Origin: Sphingobium boeckii | Lineage (GTDB): Bacteria > Pseudomonadota > Alphaproteobacteria > Sphingomonadales > Sphingomonadaceae | Assembly (NCBI RefSeq): GCF_014199215.1 | Contig: NZ_JACIJC010000005.1 | Coordinates: 372,001 to 436,000, forward strand | Direction of reading: 5' to 3' | Length of the DNA: 64,000 bases | Shown here: positions 53,225 to 61,616 of the stretch, one piece after another | How positions within the stretch are numbered: position 1 is the first letter of the stretch | How the letters are laid out: every line of letters begins with the position of its first letter | The notes under the pieces: generated by a model | Databases searched by the model: none | What the model saw: only the letters and a program-made list of their open reading frames with translations | What the model was told of the DNA's origin: nothing | Program-made: the position numbers and the translations under genes

Positions 53225-53455
53225 ATGGTCCAGATTTTCGCAGCTTTGCTTTTTATGAGCGCTTTGGTCGTATCGTTCGGCGTGATTATTTACATGCTGA
53301 TGGCCAATGCGGAGCGGATCACCGCAGCCCTCAATCGTGATCCCCAACCTGCGCCGTCGGTGCGCGTTCACACCCATCCGATCCGGCCGCGCGCGGCCCG
53401 CCGCGAATTCAGCCGGGGACCGAGCCGGCAGCAGTTGCTGCGCGCCGCCGCTTGA
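53225..53455 (+). CDS. Small single-pass membrane protein, probably SOS-induced; function unknown
   Basis: A 76-residue protein with one membrane segment (residues about 4-27, FAALLFMSALVVSFGVIIYML) and a basic, probably cytoplasmic tail ([19 protein letters not shown]). ATG 53225 has AGGAG seven bases upstream. The promoter carries two LexA boxes and the leader an inverted DnaA-box pair. Known SOS-induced membrane peptides in alphaproteobacteria, such as SidA of Caulobacter, block cell division; a like role here is inference from size, topology and promoter, not from sequence similarity. Its last 47 bases overlap the convergent pssA gene. Confidence 0.7.
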   Translation: MVQIFAALLFMSALVVSFGVIIYMLMANAERITAALNRDPQPAPSVRVHTHPIRPRAARREFSRGPSRQQLLRAAA

Positions 53456-54194
53456 CCCGGGCATAGCTTCTGATGCCGAACGGGATCATGAGCAGATAGA
53501 CTGCGCAGACCACCGACAGCGTGGCCCATGGCGCGGAAAAGAGCGCGCCGCCGATCAATGCGACCAGAGCGATCATCTCAAGCCGGATATTCCGCCGCAG
53601 CCGTAGCGACGACCAACTGAAGGTCGCCACGTTCGAAATCATCAGGAATGCAACGAAGGCGGTCCAGGGGGCCACGATATAGGTGGCCTTGAAGATCGGC
53701 AGGCCGAGCCACAGAAAGAGGAAGAGCGGCATCAGCGCCAGCCCGGCAGCGGCCGGGGCTGGAATGCCGGTGAGGAAACCCGCCGATTTATGAGGCTGAT
53801 CCTTTTCGTCGATCGCGGCATTGAACCGCGCCAGGCGCAGCGCGCAGCATACGGCATGGGCCAGCGAGAAGACCCAGCCGAATTGCGGCAAATATTGCAG
53901 TGACCAGAGATAGATGATGATCGCCGGTGAAACCCCGAAGGCGATCACGTCGGACAGCGAATCGAGTTCGGCCCCGAATCGGCTCTCGCCCTTCAGCATC
54001 CGGGCGATTCGGCCGTCCAGTCCATCCAGCACGCCGGCGACGATGATCATCATCGCGGCGCGTTCCCAATCCCCCGCGATGCCGAAGCGGATTCCGGTCA
54101 GTCCGCAGCAGAGCGCCAAGGCGGTGACCGCATTGGGCGCTAGCGCGCGGAGCGGGATCCCGCGGCGTGGATGGGGATCGGGGGCAAGGCTCAT
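53409..54194 (-). CDS. pssA: CDP-diacylglycerol-serine O-phosphatidyltransferase
   Basis: A 261-residue polytopic membrane enzyme of the CDP-alcohol phosphatidyltransferase family making phosphatidylserine. The signature Asp-Gly ... Gly ... Asp ... Asp motif is in [14 protein letters not shown] and [15 protein letters not shown]. About seven hydrophobic segments follow, ending in a basic tail. The start overlaps the psd stop (ATGA), so serine headgroup addition and decarboxylation are co-expressed. Confidence 0.95.
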   Translation of the reverse strand: MSLAPDPHPRRGIPLRALAPNAVTALALCCGLTGIRFGIAGDWERAAMMIIVAGVLDGLDGRIARMLKGESRFGAELDSLSDVIAFGVSPAIIIYLWSLQYLPQFGWVFSLAHAVCCALRLARFNAAIDEKDQPHKSAGFLTGIPAPAAAGLALMPLFLFLWLGLPIFKATYIVAPWTAFVAFLMISNVATFSWSSLRLRRNIRLEMIALVALIGGALFSAPWATLSVVCAVYLLMIPFGIRSYARVKRRRAATAAGSVPG

Positions 54195-54925
54195 TGGGGG
54201 ATGCCGGTCAGTCTGTCATTTTCGCCGATGACGGCCAGGATCGTCTCGCCCGCCACGATGCGCTGGCCCAGCGCAACACGCGGCGCCGTGCCCGCGGGCA
54301 GATAGACGTCCACGCGGCTGCCGAACCGGATCAGCCCGATGCGCTGCCCCGCGGCGACGATATCGCCGGGCTTTACAAACGGCACGATCCGGCGCGCGAC
54401 CAGCCCGGCAATCTGCGTGAAGCCGATGCGCACGCCATCGCCGCGCTCGACCAATATGTGTTGCCGCTCATTGTCTTCGCTCGCCTTGTCCAGATCGGCA
54501 TTCAGAAATTTTCCAGCGATATAAGTGACTTGCTTGACGGTTCCGCCGATCGGCGTGCGGTTGATGTGGACATCGAACACGCTCATGAAGATGGAGACGC
54601 GGATCATCGGATCATCGCCCAGCGCATCCGGCCCGGTCATCTCGCGCGGCGGATGCACGTTCTGGATCAGCGTGACCATGCCATCCGCCGGTGCCACCAC
54701 CAGATTGTCGCCCTGCGGCACGGTGCGGATCGGATCACGGAAGAAGGCCGCGACCCACAACGTGACCCCAGCCATCGGCCATGCCAGCGTTTCCCAGGCC
54801 ATGAAGGCGAGGAAGGCCGTGATACCACCGGCAATGAGAATGAATTTGCGACCCTCGGGATGCACGCTCGGCCAGCGCCATTTGACGCCCACGGCCGTGC
54901 TCTCCGGCTTTGTTAAATCTGTCAT
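54191..54925 (-). CDS. psd: Phosphatidylserine decarboxylase
   Basis: A 244-residue short-type (PSD-A) decarboxylase making phosphatidylethanolamine. The self-cleavage site is Gly-Ser in [15 protein letters not shown], where Ser becomes the pyruvoyl group; [14 protein letters not shown] is the other conserved core. One hydrophobic region near the N-terminus ([17 protein letters not shown]) anchors it. ATG 54925 is used, with ATG 54931 as alternative. It is divergent from icd. Confidence 0.95.
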   Translation of the reverse strand: MTDLTKPESTAVGVKWRWPSVHPEGRKFILIAGGITAFLAFMAWETLAWPMAGVTLWVAAFFRDPIRTVPQGDNLVVAPADGMVTLIQNVHPPREMTGPDALGDDPMIRVSIFMSVFDVHINRTPIGGTVKQVTYIAGKFLNADLDKASEDNERQHILVERGDGVRIGFTQIAGLVARRIVPFVKPGDIVAAGQRIGLIRFGSRVDVYLPAGTAPRVALGQRIVAGETILAVIGENDRLTGIPQ

Positions 54926-55008
54926 GCGCATTCTTTAGGCGGGCTATGGCGCATATACAACGCCGGTCCGTCGATCCCGCAGTTGATCAGAAACGCAGCA
55001 CCGCTTAG

Positions 55009-55028
55009 GGGGATGCCCATTCATCCCC
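55009..55028 (+). promoter_or_regulatory. Leader hairpin of icd
   Basis: GGGGATG at 55009-55015 and CATCCCC at 55022-55028 form a perfect 7-bp stem with a 6-base loop, ending 17 bases before the icd ATG and close to its AAAGAG ribosome site. Possible translational control or mRNA stabiliser. Confidence 0.35.
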
Positions 55029-55045
55029 AGAGAAAGAGCGTATTC

Positions 55046-56266
55046 ATGGCAAAGATCAAGGTGAAAACCCCCGTCGTCGAGATCGATGGCGATGAAATGA
55101 CCCGCATCATCTGGGAATGGATTCGCGAGCGCCTGATCAAGCCCTATCTCGATATCGACCTGAAATATTACGATCTCGCGGTGGAAGTGCGCGATGAGAC
55201 CAATGACCAGATCACGGTCGATTGCGCCAAGGCGATCCAGCAATATGGCGTCGGCATCAAATGCGCGACGATCACGCCCGACGAAGATCGCGTGAAGGAA
55301 TTCGGCCTCAAGAAGATGTGGAAATCGCCCAACGGCACGATCCGCAACATCCTGGGCGGCGTGGTGTTCCGCGAGCCGATCGTCATCAAGAACGTGCCCC
55401 GGCTGATCCCGGGTTGGACCGATCCGATCGTGGTCGGCCGTCATGCTTTTGGCGATCAATATCGCGCGACCGATTTCAAGGTGCCCGGCCCCGGCAAGCT
55501 CAAGATGATCTGGGAAGGCGAAGACGGCCAGCGGATCGAGGAAGAGGTGTTCGATTATCCGTCCGCCGGCGTGGCGATGGGCATGTACAATCTCGACGAT
55601 TCGATCCGCGATTTCGCGCGCGCCAGCATGAATTATGCGCTCGATCGCAAATGGCCGCTCTATCTTTCCACCAAGAACACGATCCTCAAGGCCTATGACG
55701 GCCGCTTCAAGGATATCTTCCAGGAAGTGTTCGATGCGGAGTTCAAGGACAAGTATCGCGATGCGAACATCGTCTATGAGCATCGCCTGATCGACGATAT
55801 GGTCGCGTCCGCGCTCAAGTGGAGCGGCCGTTTCGTGTGGGCCTGCAAGAATTATGACGGCGATGTGCAGTCCGATCAGGTGGCGCAGGGCTTCGGCTCG
55901 CTCGGCCTGATGACCTCGGTGCTGATGACGCCGGATGGCAAGACGATCGAAGCCGAAGCCGCGCATGGCACGGTCACACGCCATTATCGTATGCACCAGC
56001 AGGGCAAGGCGACCTCGACCAACCCGATCGCGTCGATCTTCGCCTGGACCGGTGGCCTGAAATTCCGTGGCAAGTTCGATGATACGCCCGATGTGGTGCG
56101 CTTCGCCGAAACGCTTGAGGAAGTCTGCATCAAGACGGTCGAAGATGGCGGCATGACCAAGGATCTCGCGATCCTGATCGGCCCCGATCAGGCCTGGATG
56201 ACCACGGAGCAGTTCTTCGAGGCGATCCGTCTGAATCTGGAAAAGGCCATGGCCGACTGGAAGTAA
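55046..56266 (+). CDS. icd: NADP-dependent isocitrate dehydrogenase (eukaryote-like subfamily)
   Basis: A 406-residue homodimeric TCA-cycle enzyme making 2-oxoglutarate and NADPH. The N-terminus [19 protein letters not shown] and the motifs [31 protein letters not shown] and [16 protein letters not shown] mark the type common to sphingomonads, rhizobia and mitochondria rather than E. coli Icd. ATG 55046 was chosen over an in-frame ATG-poor extension to 54983. Confidence 0.97.
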   Translation: MAKIKVKTPVVEIDGDEMTRIIWEWIRERLIKPYLDIDLKYYDLAVEVRDETNDQITVDCAKAIQQYGVGIKCATITPDEDRVKEFGLKKMWKSPNGTIRNILGGVVFREPIVIKNVPRLIPGWTDPIVVGRHAFGDQYRATDFKVPGPGKLKMIWEGEDGQRIEEEVFDYPSAGVAMGMYNLDDSIRDFARASMNYALDRKWPLYLSTKNTILKAYDGRFKDIFQEVFDAEFKDKYRDANIVYEHRLIDDMVASALKWSGRFVWACKNYDGDVQSDQVAQGFGSLGLMTSVLMTPDGKTIEAEAAHGTVTRHYRMHQQGKATSTNPIASIFAWTGGLKFRGKFDDTPDVVRFAETLEEVCIKTVEDGGMTKDLAILIGPDQAWMTTEQFFEAIRLNLEKAMADWK

Positions 56267-56280
56267 CCCCTTCTCCTATC

Positions 56281-56310
56281 CTGCGGGTTCCGTGAAAGCG
56301 GAGCCCGCAG
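56281..56310 (+). terminator. Terminator of icd
   Basis: CTGCGGGTTCCG at 56281-56292 pairs over 12 bp (one G-T pair) with CGGAGCCCGCAG at 56299-56310 around a TGAAAG loop, 14 bases after the icd stop. The following T-run is short (CTTTAT). Confidence 0.65.
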
Positions 56311-56389
56311 AACTTTATCGATGTGAGAGACGTTGAGGCATCCTATGGTTTCCGGTGCCCTGCCGGAACGATGAAGGGGAATGAGGCCT

Positions 56390-58000
56390 ATGGCCCGCAC
56401 CGGCAAGATCCGTCTCGAAGTCCGCAATGCGGCCCCGTCCGATGTGGTGGCGATCCAGCGGCTGATCGCCCGCGCCTATCCCGAATTGCCCGGCTACAGC
56501 CAGGGTGTGATCCGCGGCCAGATCAACAATTATCGCGAAGGCGTGTTCATCGCGCTCTATGATGGCAAGCTCGTCGGCTATTGCGCCTCCATGCGCGTCC
56601 CCGCAGCGCTTGCGCTGGGGCCGCATGATTGGGACGAGATCACCGGCAACGGATTCGGATCGCGCCATGACCCCACCGGCGACTGGCTCTATGGCTATGA
56701 GATGTGCGTCGATCCCAAGCAGCGCGGGCTGCGGATCGGCCAACGGCTGTATGATGCGCGCAAGGCGCTTGCCGAACTGCTCGATCTGTCCGGCATCGCC
56801 TTTGGCGGGCGCATCCCCAATTATGCGCGGTTTCGGCGCAAGGTCGAAGGACCGGAAGATTATCTCCGCAAGGTGGTCGAAGGCAAGATCGGCGATCCCG
56901 TGATCGGGTTCATGCTGAAAAATGGCTATGAACCCATCGGCATATTGAAGAACTACCTGCCCGAGGATACGAAATCCGCCGGCAATGCGGCCCATATGAT
57001 CTGGCGCAATCCCTATGTGGAGGCCGACGCCCCCAAGGAATTCCGGGTGCCCCGCGGCGTGGAAGGCGTTCGCCTCGCCACCGTCCAGTTTCAGGCGCGC
57101 GCGGTGAAGACCTTCGAGGAATTCATCAAATCGGTCGAATATTTCGTCGATGTCGCGTCCGAATACCGATCCGATTTCGTGGTGTTCCCCGAACTCTTTA
57201 CCCTGCCCCTGCTCAGCTTCGAAACGCGCAAGCTGTCCCCGATGGAGGCGATCGACGCGCTGACCGAATATACCCCGCGGATCATGGCCGAATTCAATCG
57301 CATGGCGCTGGCCTACAACATCAACATCATCGGCGGATCGCACCCGACCCGCGCGGAGGATGGCGATATCCAGAATGTCGCCTATGTCGCGCTGCGCGAT
57401 GGCTCGACCCATTCGCAGGAAAAGATCCATCCGACGCCCAACGAGCGTTATTGGTGGAATATCAAGGGCGGCGATTCGATCGACGTCATCCAGACCGATT
57501 GCGGCCCGATCGGGGTGCTGATCTGCTATGACAGCGAATTCCCCGAACTGGCCCGCCGCTTGGTGGATCAGGGGGCGCGGATCATCTTCGTGCCCTTCTG
57601 CACCGACAGCCGCCAGGGCTATCTGCGGGTGCGCTATTGCAGCCAGGCGCGCGCGATCGAAAACCAGTGTTTCATGGTGCTTTCAGGCAATGTCGGCAAT
57701 CTGCCGGGCGTGGACAATATGGACATCCAATATGCGCAAAGCTGCATCCTGACCCCTTGCGATTTCCCGTTCGCGCGGGACGGCATTGCGGCCGAGGCCA
57801 GCGAGAATGTGGAAACACTCACGATTGCGGACGTCAATCTGGCCGATCTCACCTGGGCGCGCGCCGAGGGCACGGTGCGCAATCTGAACGATCGGCGCTT
57901 CGATCTCTATCATATCGAATGGGACGCCGCGAAAGGCCATGGCGCGGATGCGCCCAGCGGTCCGCCCCCGGCCGCCACGCACAGTCCCGGCGGGGGCTAG
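56390..58000 (+). CDS. GNAT acetyltransferase-nitrilase fusion protein
   Basis: A 536-residue protein with an N-terminal GNAT domain (residues about 1-200; acetyl-CoA loop in VDPKQRGLRIGQRLYDARK) and a C-terminal carbon-nitrogen hydrolase domain (about 225-510). The hydrolase triad is intact: Glu in VVFPELFTLP, Lys in SQEKIHPTPNERYWW and Cys in GVLICYDSEFPELARR. Such fusions are known in bacteria but their reaction is not settled; amide hydrolysis and acyl transfer on one substrate is plausible. ATG 56390 is preferred to 56381 for ribosome-site spacing. The tail is Pro/Gly-rich. Confidence 0.88.
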   Translation: MARTGKIRLEVRNAAPSDVVAIQRLIARAYPELPGYSQGVIRGQINNYREGVFIALYDGKLVGYCASMRVPAALALGPHDWDEITGNGFGSRHDPTGDWLYGYEMCVDPKQRGLRIGQRLYDARKALAELLDLSGIAFGGRIPNYARFRRKVEGPEDYLRKVVEGKIGDPVIGFMLKNGYEPIGILKNYLPEDTKSAGNAAHMIWRNPYVEADAPKEFRVPRGVEGVRLATVQFQARAVKTFEEFIKSVEYFVDVASEYRSDFVVFPELFTLPLLSFETRKLSPMEAIDALTEYTPRIMAEFNRMALAYNINIIGGSHPTRAEDGDIQNVAYVALRDGSTHSQEKIHPTPNERYWWNIKGGDSIDVIQTDCGPIGVLICYDSEFPELARRLVDQGARIIFVPFCTDSRQGYLRVRYCSQARAIENQCFMVLSGNVGNLPGVDNMDIQYAQSCILTPCDFPFARDGIAAEASENVETLTIADVNLADLTWARAEGTVRNLNDRRFDLYHIEWDAAKGHGADAPSGPPPAATHSPGGG

Positions 58001-59610
58001 GCGCCTTTCAAGGCCTGATCGAGCATCTTGCGCGCGATTTCCCGCTCACCCATGATCGTGAGATCGGCACCGAGCTTTTCGAGATGCGCCACCTCCTCAT
58101 CGGAATGCGCCCGCGCGATGATGCGCAGCTTCGGATTGATCTTGCGCGCCTTCTGCACGATCTGGCCGGCTTCGAAACTTTGCGGGATCGCGACGAACAG
58201 GAGCCGCGCGTCGGCAATCTCCGCGCTGTTCAGCATGTCTGCGCTCGCAGCGTTGCCCACCAGCACGGTGGCGAGCGGATCCTGCGGCAGCCCGGCAACA
58301 TCATCCTCGGCCTCGATCACGGTGAACGTCTCTCCCGCTTCGATCAGCGTATCGCCCACCATCTTTCCGACCCGACCATAGCCGATCAGCACGATATGCC
58401 CGGTGACCGACGGCTTGGGCTGGCCGCCGATCGGATGGTCTTCGCCCACCGCCTTCCCCACGACCCGGTCGATGATGGTGAAGAGCAGGGGATTGAGGAC
58501 GATGGAGAGGATCGCGCCCGCCAGGATAAGATCGCGCCCTTGCGGCGGCAGGAGCAATAATGAGGTGCCGAGCGTCGCCAGGATGAAGGAGAATTCGCCG
58601 ATCTGCGCGAGGCTGGCCGAAATGGTGAGCGCGGTCTTGGTCGATTTGCCGAACGCGCGCACGATCACGAAGGCGGCGACCGATTTGCCCAGGATGATGA
58701 TCGCAATCGTCGCCAGCAGCGGCAGCGGCATCTCGACGATGATATGCGGATTGAACAGCATCCCCACGGACACGAAGAACAGCACCGCGAACGCATCCCG
58801 CAGCGGCAGCGTTTCCTCCGCCGCGCGCTGGCTGAGCGGCGATTCGGCCAAGATCATGCCCGCGAAGAAGGCACCCAGCGCAAAGGACACGCCGAACAGC
58901 ATCGCCGCGCCAAACGCCACCCCAAGCGCGATGGCGAGCACGGCAAGACGGAAAAGCTCGCGCGATCCGCTATGCGCCACATGATGCAGCGCCCAGGGAA
59001 TGACGCGCTGGCCGACGATCAGCATGAAAGCGACGAAGCCCACGACCTTGCCGATCGTAAGCGCCAGCGTCGTCCCGATATCGCCCCCGCCACCGGCCAG
59101 CGCCGGCAGCAGCACCAGCGCCAGCACCATCACCAGATCCTCGACGATCAGCCAGCCCACCGCGATCTTGCCGCGCTCGGTATCCATGATGCGCCGCTCC
59201 TGCAGCGCGCGCAGCAGAACGACCGTGCTGGCGACGGACAGCGCCAGACCGAAGACGAAGCCGCCCGCCAGCGTCCAGCCCAGCAGATGCGCCAATCCCA
59301 TGCCCAGCACGATCGCCACGCCGATCTGCACCAACGCGCCGGGAATGGCGATCTTGCGGACGGAGAGCAGATCCTTGATCGAGAAATGCAGCCCCACGCC
59401 GAACATCAGCAGGATCACGCCCAGTTCCGCCAGTTCGTTGGCGATATTCTGATCGGCAATATAGCCCGGCGTAAAGGGACCGATGAGCACGCCGGCGAAC
59501 AGATAGCCGACGAGTGGAGTAATACGCAGACGATGGGCCAATGCGCCGAAAATGAACGCCAGCACAAGGCCGGCCACGATGGTTGCGATTAACGGCGTGG
59601 CGTGCGGCAT
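57997..59610 (-). CDS. Kef/YbaL-type cation:proton antiporter
   Basis: A 537-residue CPA2 transporter: about 12 membrane segments (residues 1-385; LVGYLFAGVLIGPFTPGYIA, GVSFALGAFFAGMILAESP) and a C-terminal RCK/TrkA-N domain (GHIVLIGYGRVGKMVGDTLIEAG) for NAD or similar ligand. It is predicted to release K+ in exchange for H+; E. coli YbaL is the nearest named type. Its stop overlaps the stop of the convergent GNAT-nitrilase gene within one CTAG. Confidence 0.9.
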   Translation of the reverse strand: MPHATPLIATIVAGLVLAFIFGALAHRLRITPLVGYLFAGVLIGPFTPGYIADQNIANELAELGVILLMFGVGLHFSIKDLLSVRKIAIPGALVQIGVAIVLGMGLAHLLGWTLAGGFVFGLALSVASTVVLLRALQERRIMDTERGKIAVGWLIVEDLVMVLALVLLPALAGGGGDIGTTLALTIGKVVGFVAFMLIVGQRVIPWALHHVAHSGSRELFRLAVLAIALGVAFGAAMLFGVSFALGAFFAGMILAESPLSQRAAEETLPLRDAFAVLFFVSVGMLFNPHIIVEMPLPLLATIAIIILGKSVAAFVIVRAFGKSTKTALTISASLAQIGEFSFILATLGTSLLLLPPQGRDLILAGAILSIVLNPLLFTIIDRVVGKAVGEDHPIGGQPKPSVTGHIVLIGYGRVGKMVGDTLIEAGETFTVIEAEDDVAGLPQDPLATVLVGNAASADMLNSAEIADARLLFVAIPQSFEAGQIVQKARKINPKLRIIARAHSDEEVAHLEKLGADLTIMGEREIARKMLDQALKGA

Positions 59611-59706
59611 CGGTGCGGTGTTCTCCTGGTGATGATGGCCTGTCCTAAACGACTACCCCCGCTTTTTCGACCCATTCGGACAAACTTCTACCGAATCGCT
59701 AGAAAT

Positions 59707-59726
59707 TGTCGCGCGGGGCCGCGACA
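59707..59726. promoter_or_regulatory. Hairpin in the divergent gap of the two Kef-type genes
   Basis: TGTCGCG at 59707-59713 and CGCGACA at 59720-59726 form a perfect 7-bp inverted repeat with a 6-base loop, touching the AAGGGG ribosome site of the rightward gene (ATG 59734). It could be an operator for both genes or mask the ribosome site. Confidence 0.4.
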
Positions 59727-59733
59727 AGGGGCC

Positions 59734-61515
59734 ATGGCCTTTACCTCCGATTCCCACGCATTCAGTGATTCGCTCGTTATCCTCGGCGCCGCCGGGCTCG
59801 TCATCCCGGCCTTCGCCCGCTTCCGCGTCAACCCCGTCATCGGTTTCATCCTGGTCGGGATGTTGGTCGGCCCGGCGGGGCTTGGCCGCTTGGTCGATGA
59901 CGCGCCCTGGCTTTACTATCTGACGATCTCGGACGGGGAATCGATCAAGCCCTTTGCCGAACTCGGAATCATCCTGCTGCTATTCTCGATCGGCCTTGAA
60001 CTGTCTTTCAAGCGCCTGTGGACGATGCGACAACTCGTTTTCGGGCTGGGCGCGGCGGAACTGGCGATTTCCGGTCTCGTGATCGCCTTTGCATTGTTTT
60101 TGATGGGGCAGCCATGGGCGGGCGCGGTCGGCCTCGGCCTTGCGCTGGCGCTGTCCTCCACCGCGCTGGTGCTGCCGATGACGGGCACGGTCAGCCCCGT
60201 CGGCCGGACCGCCTTCGCCATGCTCTTGTTCGAGGATCTCGCCCTGGTGCCGATCATCTTCGCGCTGGGCGCCATGGCCCCTTATGCGCAGGAAGAGGGC
60301 TGGCACGGGATCGTCGACACGCTGTGGAAGGGCGGGCTCACGATCGTCGTGATGATGGTCTTTGGCCGGCTGCTGCTGCCGCGCCTGTTCGCTCAGGCCG
60401 CCCGCACGAAAAGCCCCGAGCTGTTTCTGGCGGCGAGCCTGCTGGTCGTGATTCTCGCCAGCATCGCCACCACCGCGGTCGGCCTCTCGCCCATCGTCGG
60501 CGCGCTGCTCGCCGGCCTGCTGATCGCCGAAACCGAATATCATACCGAGGTCGAAGTGATGACCGCGCCGTTCAAGGGGCTTGCGCTCGGCGTGTTCCTG
60601 ATCACGGTCGGCATGTCGCTCGATGTGCAGGTGATCGCCGCGAACTGGGTCAGCCTGACCACGGCCGTCGTCGGCGTGATCGTGGCCAAGACCGTGATCA
60701 CCGCGCTGTTGCTGCGCTTCAAGGGCGAGCGGCGTGGTGTCGCGATCGAGACGGGACTGCTGATGGCCTCACCATCGGAAACCACGTTGATCGTGCTCAC
60801 GGCAGCGGCGCAGGCCAAGCTCATCATGCCCTCCACCGCCGCCTTCTGGCAGATCGTGACCGCGCTCGGCCTGACGATCACGCCGCTGCTCGCGCGCGTC
60901 GGGCGCGACGTGGCCCGGCGGATGGAATTCAAGGGCATGGCCGTGTCGGTGGAAGATGAAGGCGATGGCCCGGATGCGCCGCGCGCGGTGGTGATCGGAT
61001 TCGGCCGTGTGGGGTCGCTGGTCGCGCAGATGCTCAAGGTGCATAATAAGGCGCTGCTGGCGGTCGATGCGGATATCGATGCGGTTGCCGCCGCCCGGCG
61101 GGAAGGAATGCCCGCCATGTATGGCGATATCGGCCGCCCCGGCATGTTGGAACGGTTGGAGCTTCACCGGGCCAGCGCGCTGATCCTGACGATGGATGAA
61201 CCGGTGCAGGTCGTGCGGATCACCGCGCAGGTGCGGAAACTCTATCCCGATCTGGCGATCGTGGCCCGCGCGCGCGATACCGATCATGCCGCCGAACTCT
61301 ACCGCGCCGGCGCGACCGATGCCGTGCCCGAAACGCTGGAAAGCTCGCTGCAATTGTCCGAAGCCGTGCTGGTGGATCTCGGCGTCGCGATGGGACCGGT
61401 GATCGCCTCGATCCACGAAAAGCGCGACGAATTCCGCAAGATGATCAAGGATCAGGGCGAAATGGACCGCGAGCCGCGGCTCAGGCGGACAAAGCTGAGC
61501 GAGGTGGAGGGGTAA
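59734..61515 (+). CDS. KefB/KefC-type cation:proton antiporter
   Basis: A 593-residue CPA2 transporter with about 12 membrane segments (NPVIGFILVGMLVGPAGLG, IVGALLAGLLIAETEY) and a cytoplasmic TrkA-N domain (RAVVIGFGRVGSLVAQMLK) plus a charged tail. Predicted potassium efflux system with ligand gating. ATG 59734 has AAGGGG just upstream. It is divergent from a second member of the same superfamily, 123 bases away; the pair are distant paralogues rather than a recent duplication. Confidence 0.9.
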   Translation: MAFTSDSHAFSDSLVILGAAGLVIPAFARFRVNPVIGFILVGMLVGPAGLGRLVDDAPWLYYLTISDGESIKPFAELGIILLLFSIGLELSFKRLWTMRQLVFGLGAAELAISGLVIAFALFLMGQPWAGAVGLGLALALSSTALVLPMTGTVSPVGRTAFAMLLFEDLALVPIIFALGAMAPYAQEEGWHGIVDTLWKGGLTIVVMMVFGRLLLPRLFAQAARTKSPELFLAASLLVVILASIATTAVGLSPIVGALLAGLLIAETEYHTEVEVMTAPFKGLALGVFLITVGMSLDVQVIAANWVSLTTAVVGVIVAKTVITALLLRFKGERRGVAIETGLLMASPSETTLIVLTAAAQAKLIMPSTAAFWQIVTALGLTITPLLARVGRDVARRMEFKGMAVSVEDEGDGPDAPRAVVIGFGRVGSLVAQMLKVHNKALLAVDADIDAVAAARREGMPAMYGDIGRPGMLERLELHRASALILTMDEPVQVVRITAQVRKLYPDLAIVARARDTDHAAELYRAGATDAVPETLESSLQLSEAVLVDLGVAMGPVIASIHEKRDEFRKMIKDQGEMDREPRLRRTKLSEVEG

Positions 61516-61537
61516 ACGCCCGTTTCACCCAAATCCG

Positions 61538-61606
61538 TTTGTGTCGAGCGCAGTCGAGACACGCTGCACGATGTCCACGTCCCTCGACGTCGCTCGGCAC
61601 AAATGG
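61538..61606. repeat. Palindromic intergenic repeat, family B (copy 3)
   Basis: Inverted arms (TTTGTGTCGAGCGCAGTCGA on the left; ACGTCGCTCGGCACAAA on the right) fill the gap between the convergent Kef-type and alaS genes. Same family as at 12051 and 25784. Confidence 0.75.
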
Positions 61607-61616
61607 TGTCAGGGAT

